Part shown: in pieces, positions 47,441-59,439 of the stretch
Numbering within the stretch: the first letter of the stretch is position 1
How the letters are laid out: the number at the start of each line of letters is the position of its first letter
NCBI RefSeq assembly: GCF_000143415.4
Contig: NW_003314272.1
Coordinates: 592,184-656,183 of the forward strand
Origin: Selaginella moellendorffii
Lineage: Eukaryota > Streptophyta > Lycopodiopsida > Selaginellales > Selaginellaceae
Reading direction: 5' to 3'
Length of the DNA stretch: 64,000 nt
Translations under genes and position numbers: made by a program
The notes under the pieces: generated by a model
What the model was told of the DNA's origin: nothing
What the model saw: the letters and a program-made list of their open reading frames with translations, nothing else
The model's database searches: none

Positions 47441-48035
47441 ACCAACTTTAGTGATTGAGTTATGTAATTTTGTTAGTATGACTAGTTACTACCAACATTT
47501 CTAGCAAAAGTTTGTAGAGGTGGTTATTCTTTTGACACAGTTATTGTGAAATTGCTATATGCAATATAGGAGGCACTGACTTGCAAAAATCAAAGCTCCA
47601 ATGCTATGGATCTTTATAATGCAAGGACCTAGATCCGATCTCAAACCCTAAAAAAAGTAGCATTTTCCTTTGGATTTGCCACTCCTTTTTCCCAAAGGAA
47701 AAAGCTTTTCTTTTCAAGCAGTTGGCGTAGCGGCAGAAGAGGTAGGTCCTTGTTTGGCTTGCATTACTAGGTTCAGATCTAAAGCGGGCGGCAGTATTTT
47801 CTTGTATGAGATTTCTGGGCATATCTAGGAAAGGGCCTTTTTTTTATCATCGCATCAGTGGAGCAGAAGAGGTAGGTCCTAAGATTTCATTTCACTAACA
47901 GATCTACCACTCGATGGGATTGGCTAACCTTGGCTTGAGACCATTTGCGGCAGTATTTTGGGTAGTCGGATTTCTTGCGTATTTGATTTCATCTCCAACA
48001 GATCTGAGGATGACTACTGGCAAAGGCTTTGGTTT

Positions 48036-48164
48036 CAATATCCTGCCTCACTCATCAATTTCTACAGCAAATGCGGGAGCTTGGAGGAGGTGGAGGCCCT
48101 CTTGTTGCGGATGCCGTCCAACAACATGGTGAGATGGACGGCAGCAATCACGGCAGGTTTTGAT
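48036..48164 (+). pseudogene. PPR-protein fragment
   Basis: The translation SLINFYSKCGSLEEVEALLL then RMPSNNMVRWTAAITAG is a textbook plant PLS-type pentatricopeptide stretch (L/S motif, 'YxKCGS', 'MPxxNxVxWTAxI'). It ends in a stop and has no neighbouring PPR units, so it is an isolated fragment probably carried by a transposon or left from a decayed gene. Functional PPR proteins edit or process organellar RNA. Confidence 0.75.
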
Positions 48165-48889
48165 TTCTGAAATCTACGACGAGAATATTTCACACCATGG
48201 GAATATTTTCTGCGTATTCATTACTTTATCTTTAATAATAAATTTCTTAGGAATAGGATTAGGTTAGTTGTGATGCCAAGTGGCGGTGGTGGTGGTGGTA
48301 GTGACAGGTCAGGCACTTATGCTGGTGTTGGTGTTAAGGATGTTAGTGGCGGGGCTGGCAGTGTGATTTTCCTGTGGGATTTGTAGATGTATGTCACAGT
48401 CAATGGGATGATTCAGGATTTTGCTTCGAGGCTGGAGTGGTTATGTGTATGTTTGTGTGGTTTTGTAAAGGTACATGTGACAAATAATGAATATGCCTTT
48501 ATGGTGTTATGTGAAGTCGTACAATATGTTTGACTTGTATAGAATGTTGTTGAAATCGGGTCAAACATACTGCATGACTTCATGTAACACCATGAAAGCA
48601 TCATGTTTGTCATATGTACCTCTACAGGATTGCACAAATATATGCATGGCTATTCCAGCCTTGAACTAAAGTCTTGTATCATCCTATTGGCTATGACAGA
48701 CATTTGTAAGTCCCGCAAGAGAATTACGCCGTCAGCCCTGCCGCTAGCATCCTCAGCACTAGTGCCTGGCTTGTTGCCATTGCTGCCGCTTTTGCCACTT
48801 GCCATTGCAACTAACCTAACCCTACAATCCGTGTCTGAGAAAGTGGGGTTTGTGACTTCTCATGTGGTGCCACACCATGCTGCAGGCAT

Positions 48890-49490
48890 TTGTGCAGCTC
48901 CACTTCCTGGTGGCTAAAGTGTAGGCTAGGTGGCGCTGTCGGCACTCCTTTTGGTAGTACCTTCTGTTACTATAGTTCCACTTCTTGGTGGCTAAGGCGC
49001 AGGCTAGGTGGTATTATAAGCACTTCTTTTGGGGGTATTTTTTGTTCTTATAACTCCACTTTCTGGTGGTCAAGGCGTAGGCTAGTTGGCACCACCGCCA
49101 CTCCCTTTGGTGGTACTTTTTGTTCCTATAGCTCCACTTTCTGGTGGCCAAAGTGCAAGTTAAGTGGTGCCATCGGCACTCCCTTTGGCAGTACCTCCTA
49201 TTCCTAGGAAGTGGAGTTGTAGGAACAAGAGGTACCGCCAAAGAGAGTGCTAGTGGTGCCACCTAGCCTGTGCCTTGGCCACCAGGAAGTGGAGTTGCAA
49301 ACGCAGGTCAGGTGGTGCCACCAGCACTCCCTTTGGCAATACCTTTTGTTCTTGCAACTCCACTTCCTAGTGATTAAGGTGCAAGCAAGGTGGCACCACT
49401 GGCACTCCCTTGAGTGGTACCTCCTGTTCCTGTAACTCCACTTTTTGGTAGCCCAAAGGGCAAGCCAGGTGGGGGCCACCGCCAATACTT
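48890..49490. repeat. 78-bp (26-codon) tandem repeat with an inverted portion
   Basis: Units begin 'ctccactt(c/t)(c/t)tggtgg' at 48898, 48976, 49054 and 49132, exactly 78 bases apart, so one frame reads a 26-residue repeat (STxWWxxRRLxGxxxTPFGG). Units around 49200-49310 are in the opposite orientation, then the original orientation returns to about 49450. The array can fold into long hairpins. No start codon, splice context or known protein supports a gene. Confidence 0.8.
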
Positions 49491-49621
49491 TCTATTACTG
49501 GTCCCTGGTGGACCAAGTTCTTTGTAGCGGCCTTTTTCTTAATGGCCCAGGCTTGTAAGGCCTGTTTCTTCCTCCCTAGGCCATAAGCCGAAGAAACAAA
49601 GGCCAGGCCTGGGAATTTAAA

Positions 49622-49740
49622 GAAAGGGGGGGGGNNNNNNNNNNNNNNNNNNNNNNNNNNNNNNNNNNNNNNNNNNNNNNNNNNNNNNNNNNNNNNNNNN
49701 NNNNNNNNNNNNNNNNNNNNNNNNNNNNNNNNNNGGTCTA
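49622..49740. other. Assembly gap (100 N) flanked by poly-G
   Basis: Unknown bases run from 49635 to 49734. The left side is 'aaagaaaggggggggg' and the right side continues into G-rich repeats at 49776-49845. The gap probably reflects unreadable homopolymer or G-quadruplex sequence, so its true length is uncertain. Confidence 0.95.
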
Positions 49741-51330
49741 GGCCGCAACTAGGAACTGTTCACTCTAACCGTCGTAGGGGGAGACGCGGGCAGGAGTGGG
49801 GGGGGCAGGGAGGCAGGAGTGGCGGGAGGGGGGGATGTTCGGCATTGGCAGTGGATTAGAGATATGTGTATTGGAAAACCTGCTTTATGTAGGCTCGCTC
49901 AATGGGGGGGTGGTATGATTGAGCAGTGATGTGTACAAAGAAACAAAAGCTACACTAAAGGGGTATTTAGGAAACGTGATAAAGGGGGCTGCCACATGCA
50001 CTGAGCATGGGAGGTAGAAGATCGTAACTCTATGGGACGTGATCTACACGCTTAACAATGAAGGGAAGGCTTTTTATGGCTGAGTAATTTATTGTAAGCT
50101 AGCTAATTTGTGGCCTAACAAAATATAAACCTAGCTAAGGATTCTTCAAACCAACGCATCAATTTGCATTCCAAGATCCAAGCTGGCAGGAAAGGAGATC
50201 AGCACTATGGAGAAAAGCTCCCTCTATACTTCTAGCAACACATTGGACGAGGTGGTGGAGATTGATGGCTAACTTGTAAGAGGTGATGATCTCCTTGCAT
50301 TCCCATTGGATACGATGCCATAGCAGTGAAAACCCCTCAAGGAGTTTGAAATGTTGGATTACCAAGTAAGTTGTTCATCAGTTAGCAACACTTTTATTCT
50401 AGTAACCTTCCAATCTGTCTCGCATTCCCAAAGGATTATCAAGAGGATCAACAGCAAAGTGAGCTAGCTTCTTTCTGGATTGAAACCAACTTATGGTCTT
50501 GTTTCTTGCTTCAGTTTGATGGTATACTTCTTGCTTGACGTGGTTGGATGCTTTGGCACCTTAGTTCTTATGCTATAATTCCTATTTGCTATGAAACAAA
50601 TGATTTTCCAGTTGTGCAGGTAATTTGAAAGGACTAGTAACTTCCAATTTGGGATTATAAAAGAGACAATAGGTGAGTGAAGAAATCACCCTTCCCTGAG
50701 AAGTTTAGTGTTGTGGTTCAAGAGGTAACGAGCTATGTGGTCTAGTACTAATCTCTGTGTGTTACCTTTGCCTACCCTCTCTCTTGGTTTGCCTACATAT
50801 TACGTATTGGCAGCTTAAGAAGCATCATCCAATCTCACATTATGACGATATAGAGCCATAAGTTTTTTGTTGTTTTTGCAACAAAGCTTCCTATGGGATT
50901 GCAACTGATGGCAACGCAGCCACATGAATGTAACAATAACATATCCTTTCAAGAGGAATTGCTGCATTTTTTAGCAGGCTGTTCCGACATGGTGATTATA
51001 TTGGTTAACTCAACACTGCATATATACAAGTGATAGTATGAGTTTGAAAGTTTTGCTCTCGCTTGATGCTATATCTTACTTAGTTTTAACATCTTTTTTG
51101 CTTCTAGGCAAAAGATCACTATGAATCTTTTTAAGTGACTTTACTACATACTGGTGGAGCACAAATGAAAGAAGAAAGTCAGCTACCAGCATAAAAAAAC
51201 AAGCAGTGTTAGCTACATCAATCTTGTGTTTTATATTAGGCATATAGATAGATAAACAGTAGGAGGAACTAGGGGACTCTAAAGAAGGCTTGTCTCAACA
51301 TGTACCACCAGAGTATTCCAAGAATATTCC
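49741..51330. other. Intergenic DNA, no supported gene
   Basis: After the G-rich edge the sequence is AT-rich with many stops in all frames. The 68-codon minus frame at 50159-50365 has no recognisable feature. Confidence 0.4.
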
Positions 51331-52860
51331 ATGGCCTGTGGGATTTAAGGCTGTGACACTTTAAGGGTTGGGAGGTTGGCCTAGAGTTCGCTCCTTTGTT
51401 CGTTTCATTAATATTGGAGAAACACATTCTTTTGGGATAGCAGATGAGAAGGATATTGATCCTGATGAAGAGTATGGCATTAGTGATGATGGCCATAACA
51501 ATAAGGAAGAGACTCTTGATGATGTCGTTGTGTAGTAAGGATGCTAGACTTTTGAAGTTCAAAGCCACATTAAGGAGGTTAAGGATTCTGTCAATCTTAT
51601 TAAGGATTTTCTATTTAGGGTTGAATCAATCTCATATCTATAATTACCATTAGTACATAATATGCCAAGGATTGGAAGGAAGTCATCATCAAATATTTGT
51701 GATAATCAAAAAGTTGATTCTTGGTTGGAATTGTGGGAAAGTTATTAATCTCACAATTCTTGTAAGTTGAAGATTGATTTTTTTGTAATGAAAGTTACAG
51801 GCCATACTTCTTCATAGTGGAAGAATTACGTCAAAGCTAATCCAAAGCCAACTTTTTGGAGTGATTTGATAAAGGTTTTATGCACTTCGTTTATCAAGAA
51901 GTTTAAAGAAGTTAATATCGTGAACCAACTACTAAAGACCTAGTAAGGGATTTTATCTTTGAATGCATATACTTGCAAGTTCTGTGATCTTTGCCTTAGT
52001 TTCATAGCCACCTATAATGAGCTACTAAAAGTGCAATGTTTTATTAAAGGTTTGAGTTCAATGGATGTGCAATAGAAGGTTAAGAAGGATTTTCCCACAA
52101 CATTGACTAATGTTATTACTAAAGCTCAAATCTTTTTGCCCAAACCATCAGTCAACTTAGTCAACTATGGTCAACAAGATGGTCTATAAAGTAGTCAAGT
52201 GATGACCAGCTAGCCCATGCTTCATATTTGGGGAATAAACAACTATTGCTATGTTGTGGCTTAAAAAATGGAGATAGCAATGAGGCTAAAAACTTTCATA
52301 TAGACTAGTAAGAGAAGGACAAGGCGAAGGGCAATTGTTTTTGTTGCCACAAGGCTAGACATTAGGGCAAGGATTGTCTTGAAAGGGTCAACAAATGCTA
52401 AGATACCTATGGTAGAATCTATAGGTAATGATAGGCATTTATGTCAGTGACATTGTTATTGGGGCTATATTGCTTTAAATTGGGCATCTGCTTGTGTATA
52501 TGAGCCACAAGTTTGATGCTATATAGTAGAATTAGCCTACTCGAGACAAAGAGTTATATGCTATAATTGCTACTGTGAAGGAATGGCAACATTATTTGTA
52601 TAAATTTGATTTCCATATGGGTTCAGACCATCAGTCTTTTCAAGATCTTCGAGGCCACCTTTTTCGTTGGCAAGAGTTCCTATAAGAAATGTCTATTAAA
52701 CTCCGATACAAGCATGGAGGTGACAATAAGGTGGTTAATGCATTATCCAAGATGGTAAATTCAAACTATCCAGCAATCTCTTGGACGAACTTAAAGAGTT
52801 TGCTAATTTCAACTTCTTTATCAAAGCTCTATTTCGTTAAAGTGGGATTTATTCAGTAAA
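51331..52860 (+). pseudogene. Second degenerate Ty3/Gypsy-type retroelement
   Basis: A Gag-like stretch with DSWLELWESY and ANPKPTFWSDLIKVLC is followed by a broken zinc knuckle (CFCCHKARH…GKDC at 52339-52380), then an RNase-H part reading ELYAIIATVKEWQHYL and SDHQSF at about 52550-52640, ending KVVNALSKM. RT and integrase are absent or unrecognisable. Numerous stops show an old copy. Confidence 0.7.
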
Positions 52861-53365
52861 ATGGGACTAGGTACAAATTTTCAAGTATTTGAAAATGACG
52901 TGAAATTATATGTTTTTTGTCCAGGGGCTAGACATATCTGGGGCATGGTGACTAGCGCGGTTACTTTGTGTCTAGACTGAGTCCATCTGGTTGTATAATA
53001 AATCTCATTGTCAAGGTGAACAAGCCGAATCTGAAGCTAAAGAAGAGCGATGGCATGCGTGCACACACTATTTGTTTGTTCATTGAGCGTGTGGTGAGCT
53101 TTCCAAGATGAACGTCATTCCTATTAGCCAGACATATAACTTAATGGTGAGAACATTTAGATATTATTCAATGTTATCTTTTTTTAACGAATCTAATTGT
53201 GAAGGTGTAGCAAGAGGCATTGCTAGTCTGGATAAGTCATTTAACTCATTTGACCCTTAGTGTATTTTCATGAAACTAAATAACATTCATATTATTAAGG
53301 AATTTCTCTAGTACCTTTTTTTTACGACATAGAGGCTTGCATTTCTTTCAAAGGTGATTTAGTAA
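52861..53365. other. Spacer, no feature seen
   Basis: AT-rich sequence with scattered stops. The palindromic repeat family characteristic of the next 10.5 kb starts at about 53366. Confidence 0.4.
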
Positions 53366-54385
53366 AAGGCCTAAGGGCACATGCCATTCTATTTCTCAGA
53401 CCGGTATTAAGATATACTAGTGCAAAGGGAAAAAGGTATTTGGTGATCAAGTAAATGGCATGAGGGCACATGCCATTATAAGCCTAAGCGCTAGTGGACA
53501 CCTCCTTTTTGGTACTCTCAGCGGTACTATCATCCTTCTCCGGGTCAGTTGTTTTGCTTTGGATTGTTGTCTCTGACGTTACTAGGGCATTCTCGATAGT
53601 TGTTAATGTTGCCGTTTGTTCAGAAAAATGATCACCTGGAGTATAGTATGGGGAGTTTGGAAGACTTATATATTCTACATCTTCACCTATCTCCTTCTCC
53701 GTCTCCTTTTCTACCTCACTTACAAATTTTGTGCTTGCCATGAGAATGCTCTTCACCCTAAAATATGGAGTTCGTTGTGTTATAAAAGGAAACCAACACA
53801 CACGCTGCAAGGGAATGATGGTACATAAAGCACGTAAGCCCACAATATGGGTTTATGTGCCATTAATATGGGCCACACGCCATATTATTAGATTTATGCA
53901 CGTGTGATTGGTAAATGCATATGTCATATCATCTTTGTTTTACCTCACACACTATATCAGGCCTAATGAACCATATCACATGTGCGCACATGCTATATAT
54001 ATGGAGAAGTATTATGCAAGGATAGAAAAATTCAATGCATGATTATGGAGAGCAATGGCATGAAGCCATATGCTAAATAACATTTTAGAGAAAGAATTAA
54101 AATAGAAACATGCAAACAGTACTGAGTGGACCAAGACTTAGAAGTGCACAATTGAATGAGGTATTTCTAATAAATATTTCACTCACCTCATATAGGAATG
54201 GCTACCACTCTCAAATGGCGTATCACCTCATGCCATCACCTCGCAATTTGTTATAACAATCTAATGAATTCATATTCAGCTTGTTCACCTTGAACTTTAA
54301 GTAAGATTTGCTAGAACAACTAAGAATTTATACTTGTTATTTGTATCATCTCACCTAGGAATGGCATAAGGCCACATGCCATCAC
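53366..54385. repeat. Cluster of degenerate palindromic repeats (left part of the element)
   Basis: Copies of the 24-base palindrome (core GGCATGAGGCCTCATGCC) lie at about 53366-53388, 53453-53478, 53863-53887, 54051-54075, 54213-54236 and 54359-54383. They vary mostly in the central GCC/GGC and at CG/TG positions. Several are followed by a duplicated phrase containing 'gttcaccttgaa', which is also the splice-acceptor region of the minus-strand gene's last exon. Confidence 0.75.
53484..53741 (-). CDS. Small hypothetical protein in the palindrome-rich element
   Basis: An 85-codon minus-strand frame beginning MASTKFVSEVEKETEKEIG and rich in Glu, Thr and Ser. An in-frame upstream extension to 53843 exists but looks non-coding. 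No domain is recognised. It lies immediately downstream of the transposase-like gene and on the same strand, and it is flanked by palindromic repeats. It could be a third small gene or a stray exon. Confidence 0.3.
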   Translation of the reverse strand: MASTKFVSEVEKETEKEIGEDVEYISLPNSPYYTPGDHFSEQTATLTTIENALVTSETTIQSKTTDPEKDDSTAESTKKEVSTSA

Positions 54386-57300
54386 GCCTCCTCTGATTCA
54401 GATTCGGATTGTTCACCTTGAAATAAAATACATTAGAAACTTAGTAAAGGAATATTAATGAATCTCACCTTGAACCCGGGATATGAATGCTCTTACTGCA
54501 TCTCTTGCATGGTCTGGCAAGGTGATGGTGGCACTCTGCTTCCGCATCCAACCATGCACAACATTATCCACTGATATGCTCATGCTAGGATCCCTTGGAT
54601 TCAGCACCCATCTCTTTTCTAGGCAATCCTTCGTATATCTGGAACTTGGCTTGAACCACTCCACAGTTACATTGAAGGAGTTAGTTTCCGCGTCCTCCTC
54701 TGCATCAGTGATGCAGTGCCCCACCCATATCATTTGTTTTTTATTACTAGGTCTGACAAGCACGACCATTCTTTTGCAGACCTGTACTGGATTAAATGCT
54801 GAATCCGGCTTCCTTTTCCTCGGCCCACAATAGTGATCCTCAACATCGTTATCTGTCACTGCATTTCCAGAGGACATTGTTCCGCTACTATCTGGTGCTC
54901 TGGGTTCTGGCCAAAAGGATTCTTCCAATTCTTCATATACAACCGGCCCATTTTGGATAGCAGATATAATCTTCTCCCAGTATTCGAGCAAAGGCTTGCA
55001 CCTCTTAAAATAGGATTCTCCACCAAACACCAACCCCCTCTTCCAGAAGGCAATATGCTATCTAATCCCGGCCACTATACTTTCCTAGTCTTTGAGTCCA
55101 TCCGGGTGCATCGGCCGTGGGGAACCCTGAGGAATCATAGGTTCCCCAGTTATGGGATCTCTCTTGAAGAGTTCAATGCAGTCCATTGGCAGCCACACTG
55201 TGTCCCATTCTCTCATCTTGTACCTCATCACTGGAGCACCGTCACGCATGCTGAAATGAAATTGAAGAGGCTTGGAGTGGCCAATCAGCGTTTCGGATCC
55301 ATCCCTGATGTAGCCTCTTACAAACCCCTTAAAGTCTGGAACCTCTGTCACAAGTGCAGCTTCAACAGTGCCTTTGATGCAATTTTGGAATTCATCGTAG
55401 AGTTGTGGGAGGGTGAGGACATTGGATTGCTGGAGGGACTCTACCAGGTGACTGAACATGGCATCGACGTCTTCATGAGTGTGCCCAACCATGAGAAAGC
55501 CAAGTGTAACCGTTTCAAATATGCCTTTGGCAACAAGCATCGCCAAGTACGCGAAGACGTACATGTTTTTGTTCTCACTACCAGCATTGTCTGTTTGGAG
55601 CAGAAGATGGGGTGGAAGGCCACATCAGCAACAAGAACTTCCTTGAGATTCTGCTTCGTTTGGATGAGGCTGTGCATTCACCGGGCGACCAGCCTCGTCA
55701 GAATGGCATGAGGCCTCACGTGATAACCCTTCAATCTGACGGCCAACATATTCACTGGGATGGCATGGGGCCCCACGCGATACTGCAAGCCTTTGCTCCT
55801 CCTCCAGCTGAATCCTGTATGGGGTTCGATCGATAAGGGCCTTATGCAAGGGTTGGCCATTCAGCTCAGTCTGCGCATTTTGCAGAGACCTTAAGTGTTT
55901 TGCTAGGGACGCAATCATCATGTTTGCACCCCCGCCACCCCATAGAGGTACAAAGAAGTTCCCATAGTTCTGGGCACCATGCCCATGAGCGATTATGCCA
56001 AATAGAGACACAGGCAGCTGCATGGATGAAGAGATTGCCTTGGGGGCAGGATTGAGTCGAGGTAAGCACATCTTTTTCTGGTCCATTTTGTTGTGGATGA
56101 TGCAGAGGTAAGAGTCAGGTCTCTCCATGGGGAGAATCCTGTTATGATAATATGCAGTCCTGCAGCTTCTCTACTCGATGTTGTGGTTGAGCCGCCTTTT
56201 AACCAACGTCTCTCGCTCTTGAGCGCTGCAAGAATTCTTCGACAAAGCCATTTTGATAGTAGTGCACTCGTCACACTTTGAAAAGCTGGAGTACTTTCCT
56301 ATACTCACATCCCTGAACCTGTTGCTCCACAATCTACTAAATCTAGATTGGCTCAGCTTCCTGTAGCCATTACTCTGGAGTTCCCGATTCACATCTTCCA
56401 ATATGGCCCCCTTGGTATACATGGAAGGGAAAACTCGTTGGGTGTCTCGTGTTCCATCTTCCAAGAGGTGGGTTTTATGTGGTTGCTGCTCGCTACATGT
56501 CTCGACAAACCTCTTGAAGATTGCCTCTCCATATACAACATGACCCCTGGTTTTGTGCGTACCGTCGTTCCCATGGACTGCCTGTTGAACCCTTTGTTCC
56601 TCGAACTCAGTTTTGATTCTGTAGAATGTGGTTCGAGGGACTCCATAAATGATTCTCTATGCCTTCATGCAGACCAAACCCCTCTGGAAGACCATGCCCC
56701 CCACCTGATGTTCTGAAGCATCAACAGATGACCGTAATGCCTTATACACAAAATTGCGAGCTGCCTTCCAGGACAATGTCTTGTATTTTGCTCTCTCCTC
56801 TTCAATAGCATCCCAATCAGCATGTTGACAGCACCTCCTCTTGCAACAAGCAACTGTCAAGACCATTCGAACCTCCATTGCCATTTTCTGCCTTTTCAGT
56901 TCATTGCTCAGATCCCTTTGGCTGCGCTTTAGGAAGGTGTACTTTCTTTTCCCATGAAGAGATGTTCTGTCATCAGTTGTAGTAATGTTTGATTGTGAAT
57001 CCTTCACATTCTCAAACACTAAGTGCCTCAATTTCCACCGCACAATGCTTTCAATAGTCAGACTGTTTTCTTCTGTGTCAACAACCTCTAAAATCGCAAC
57101 TCCAATATCATCCCAGCCCAATTTTTGATTAGCAACCGCATCTCTTGGATCGACAACTGTGGCTAAGCCCTCAGCTACCACCTCTCCCTCGGGGTTGTTT
57201 AGAAACACCTTTGCCTGAATCCATGTAGCACGGTTTTTAAGATCCACGGAGGGAACATGCGTCGCACTTGCACTGTCCCCAACATCTGCTTTCTTCTGAA

Positions 57301-57523
57301 GATTTTTCAAGGCAACAACAACATTTACCCCGACGACCATCTCTCCTCGTTCAATAGCGACCACATTCCCATCGAAGACAGTCTCTACTGATACAGCAGC
57401 ATTGCCTTCCCCAAGCCTTTGACAGTGTATAACAAAGTTCCGATCCATAGACACAAGGGTCCCTTTTGCAACTCTCTTCCCACCATTCAAAATGTAAACC
57501 TTTTCCCCAACCCTGAAGGCCAT
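54382..57523 (-). pseudogene. Transposase-like gene (RNase-H-like, DUF7869-type) with five in-frame stops
   Basis: The minus-strand frame from ATG 57523 runs to 54469 without any frameshift. A GT-AG intron (54468-54417) joins it to a last exon 54416-54382 (GEQSESESEEA, stop), for 1030 codons in all. Five in-frame stops interrupt it: TAG 56659-57, TAG 56173-71, TGA 55627-25, TAG 55087-85 and TAG 55060-58. The N-terminus has two similar beta-rich repeats (VAKGTLVSMDRN…, VAEGLATVVDPRD…). Next come a Cys-containing segment (FSKCDECTTIK), DSYLCIIHNKMDQKK, LLLQTDNAGSENKN, and FLMVGHTHEDVDAMF. I recall this series from Pfam DUF7869 transposon proteins with RNase-H-like acidic residues (name from memory). 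In that family DGxDQ is usual, so HNKMDQ may have lost an Asp. Two palindromic repeats lie inside the frame (55701-55725, 55759-55782). Confidence 0.7.
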
Positions 57524-58140
57524 TCTGAAAGTGCAAAAAAGAAGTTAAGACCATACAAAAAATGATTGGAGAATGGCCTAAATCATAACATACCAAACAA
57601 CCTCAATAGCATGAGGCCACATGCCATTAGTCGAACGTCCTATTGACTCCCACGTGAAATTTCCCGTTCACAAAGATGGCATGAGGCCTCATGCCATCTT
57701 GATATACACACAGCTGCAGGCAAGTAAAAACATACATGACAATACGCTAGCCATGAAATTGCAAGGGCCCAAGATGGCATGTGGCCTCATGCCATTTCTA
57801 AATGTGGTCCTAAGCCATTCCATGGTGAACATACCAGGAAGCACAAGTGCCGAATATCAAGAGGAAGCGGTAGCCACACCAAAGACAGTGCCGCTCGCAA
57901 CACTGCAACTACTCGTAGTGCCGCTCGCAACACCGCAACTGCTCGTAGCGCCGCTCGCACAAACTGCCACTCGCATAAACTGCCGCTCGCAATGGCGCTC
58001 GCAATGCCGCAACTGCTTGTAGACGCATAAACCATAGCTCACAACACCGCTTACACAAGCAGCGCTCACTGCGCTCAGCGGAACCAAGAACATGGCGCAC
58101 AAAAATGATAGACCTAGGAATGAGTTCGAGAATTCAAAAA
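57524..58140. other. Divergent spacer with perfect palindromes and a 27-base-type minisatellite
   Basis: Palindrome copies lie at 57607-57629, 57675-57698 (a perfect 24-base palindrome) and 57773-57796. The stretch 57890-58030 holds imperfect repeats of 'cgctcgcaacaccgcaactg' and shorter versions. No gene is supported. This should be part of the promoter/leader of the minus-strand gene. Confidence 0.6.
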
Positions 58141-58146
58141 TAACAC

Positions 58147-59218
58147 ACGCTTGAAAGTCACATCAAATCCTCTGACAAACTAGATCTTATGATTCCTCTG
58201 ACAAATTTCAAACTGAGTAGCTTCTAGACTTTGCTGTCGGAGGTTGAACTTTGTCACATCATGTCCTTGCCTCGATCCAGCTTTGCCATGTCAGTGATTC
58301 GAACTTTGCCATGCCGTGTCAGTGATTCGCGCCAAGATTATTCGCTGTGTAAAGGAATAATTATGCTGTGTGTGTACGTCCATTTATGGCAATATAAGGC
58401 CACACGCCATTCAAAGAATAATGCTAGTCGAGCATTTTTTGGTGCATTTTTGGGTTCAAAATTGCATAAGCCCACACGCTATAAAATTTACCTATACCAA
58501 AAATAGAAACAGCTTTATTTACTTGGCAATTTAAGTGGTTGAGGCATTTTTAAACTTACAAACACATGCCCTACTTACATTCTTTTGGTTGCTTAAAATT
58601 CAAAAATATTATAAACCTTTCTTTTTGCATTTTCAATGTTTTCAATTATGGTTTTTGATTTTCGCAGAACCAGCCTAGTAATCTATTTGCATCCCGTCAT
58701 GTTTATAGCTAGCTTTCGTTTGTCCCCTTCGCTAGCCTGAGATACATCTGCTCGGCATCTGCCTCTTACAGCATTTGCCCAGAAAGGGCATCTTTCTTCA
58801 CGCAGCATTTGCCATATGTTTAGGGTTTAGGGTTTAGGGTTTAGCAATTCAGTAGCTTGATAAACATGCAAATACAGAACTTGATGCAAAATCCTTTGAT
58901 ATGTCACAATGCCCCTAGGACCATAAACACATTTCAATAGAGAGGGTCCTTTTATTTCATAACTCCTTACGTAGATCTTGGTGAAACCAGAGTTAGTGAA
59001 GTTAGTTTCTTGTGATCCCACATTTGATTGTGATGTCCCTTTGCAGTGTCGATGGAAAGGTCAATGCACACCAAACTGTAAAATCTTGGAGCAAAATAAC
59101 GGTCGGATCTATGGTAAATGCCCCTGAAACATTGTAAGGCTCGTGTGGTCTCATGTGGTGTCTGATCGAGATGCTTCTTTGCAGGGTCATCAAGAAAGAC
59201 ATTGTATACCATTCTGTT
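58147..59218 (+). repeat. Direct repeat, copy A, with telomere-like tract
   Basis: Starts 'gaaagtcacatcaaatcctc' and ends '…gacattgtataccattct'. Copy B is at 59440-60079. Copy A carries about 390 extra bases (roughly 58345-58735) with a palindrome at 58385-58411. It includes three TTTAGGG units plus TTTAG at 58819-58844. Non-coding; the ~80-codon frames on the minus strand are shared between copies but lack any recognisable feature. Confidence 0.8.
58819..58844 (+). repeat. Interstitial telomere-type repeat (TTTAGGG)3
   Basis: Three perfect units and a partial unit of the Arabidopsis-type plant telomere repeat, inside direct repeat copy A. It matches 59709-59727 in copy B, which has one unit fewer. 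Confidence 0.9.
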
Positions 59219-59315
59219 AAATCTAGTTGCGATCTAACGGTTGGATCTCCAGAAAACTCAATAAAATCTCGCGCGTGTCAGAATATTCTAGGAATATACT
59301 CCTATGTGCCCCCGA

Positions 59316-59439
59316 AAATGGCATGCGGCCCCTGAAAATGGCATGCGGCCCCACACCATTCAAGAGATAACGCCAGATGACGCCGAGCATTTTTTGGTGC
59401 ATTTTTTGGGATTAAAATTGCATGAGCCCACACGCTTGA
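59316..59439. repeat. Palindrome pair and conserved flank
   Basis: Two adjacent 'aaaatggcatgcggcc' copies at 59316-59332 and 59336-59360 are followed by 'gagcattttttggtgcat' and 'attgcatgagcccacacgct', matching the arrangement at 58401-58486. The block palindrome + 'gagcatttttt' + half palindrome is therefore itself repeated. Confidence 0.7.

Noticed and set aside
55625-56128. A separate gene made of the 167-codon minus frame
   Set aside because: It is in the same frame as the blocks before and after it and carries conserved motifs of the same protein, so it is one part of the transposase-like gene.
55058-56657. In-frame TAG/TGA codons as recoded sense codons
   Set aside because: The conventional genes in the same window use TAG and TGA as normal stops (for example TAG for HD-Zip, TGA for the RRM gene). 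C-to-T decay explains them better.
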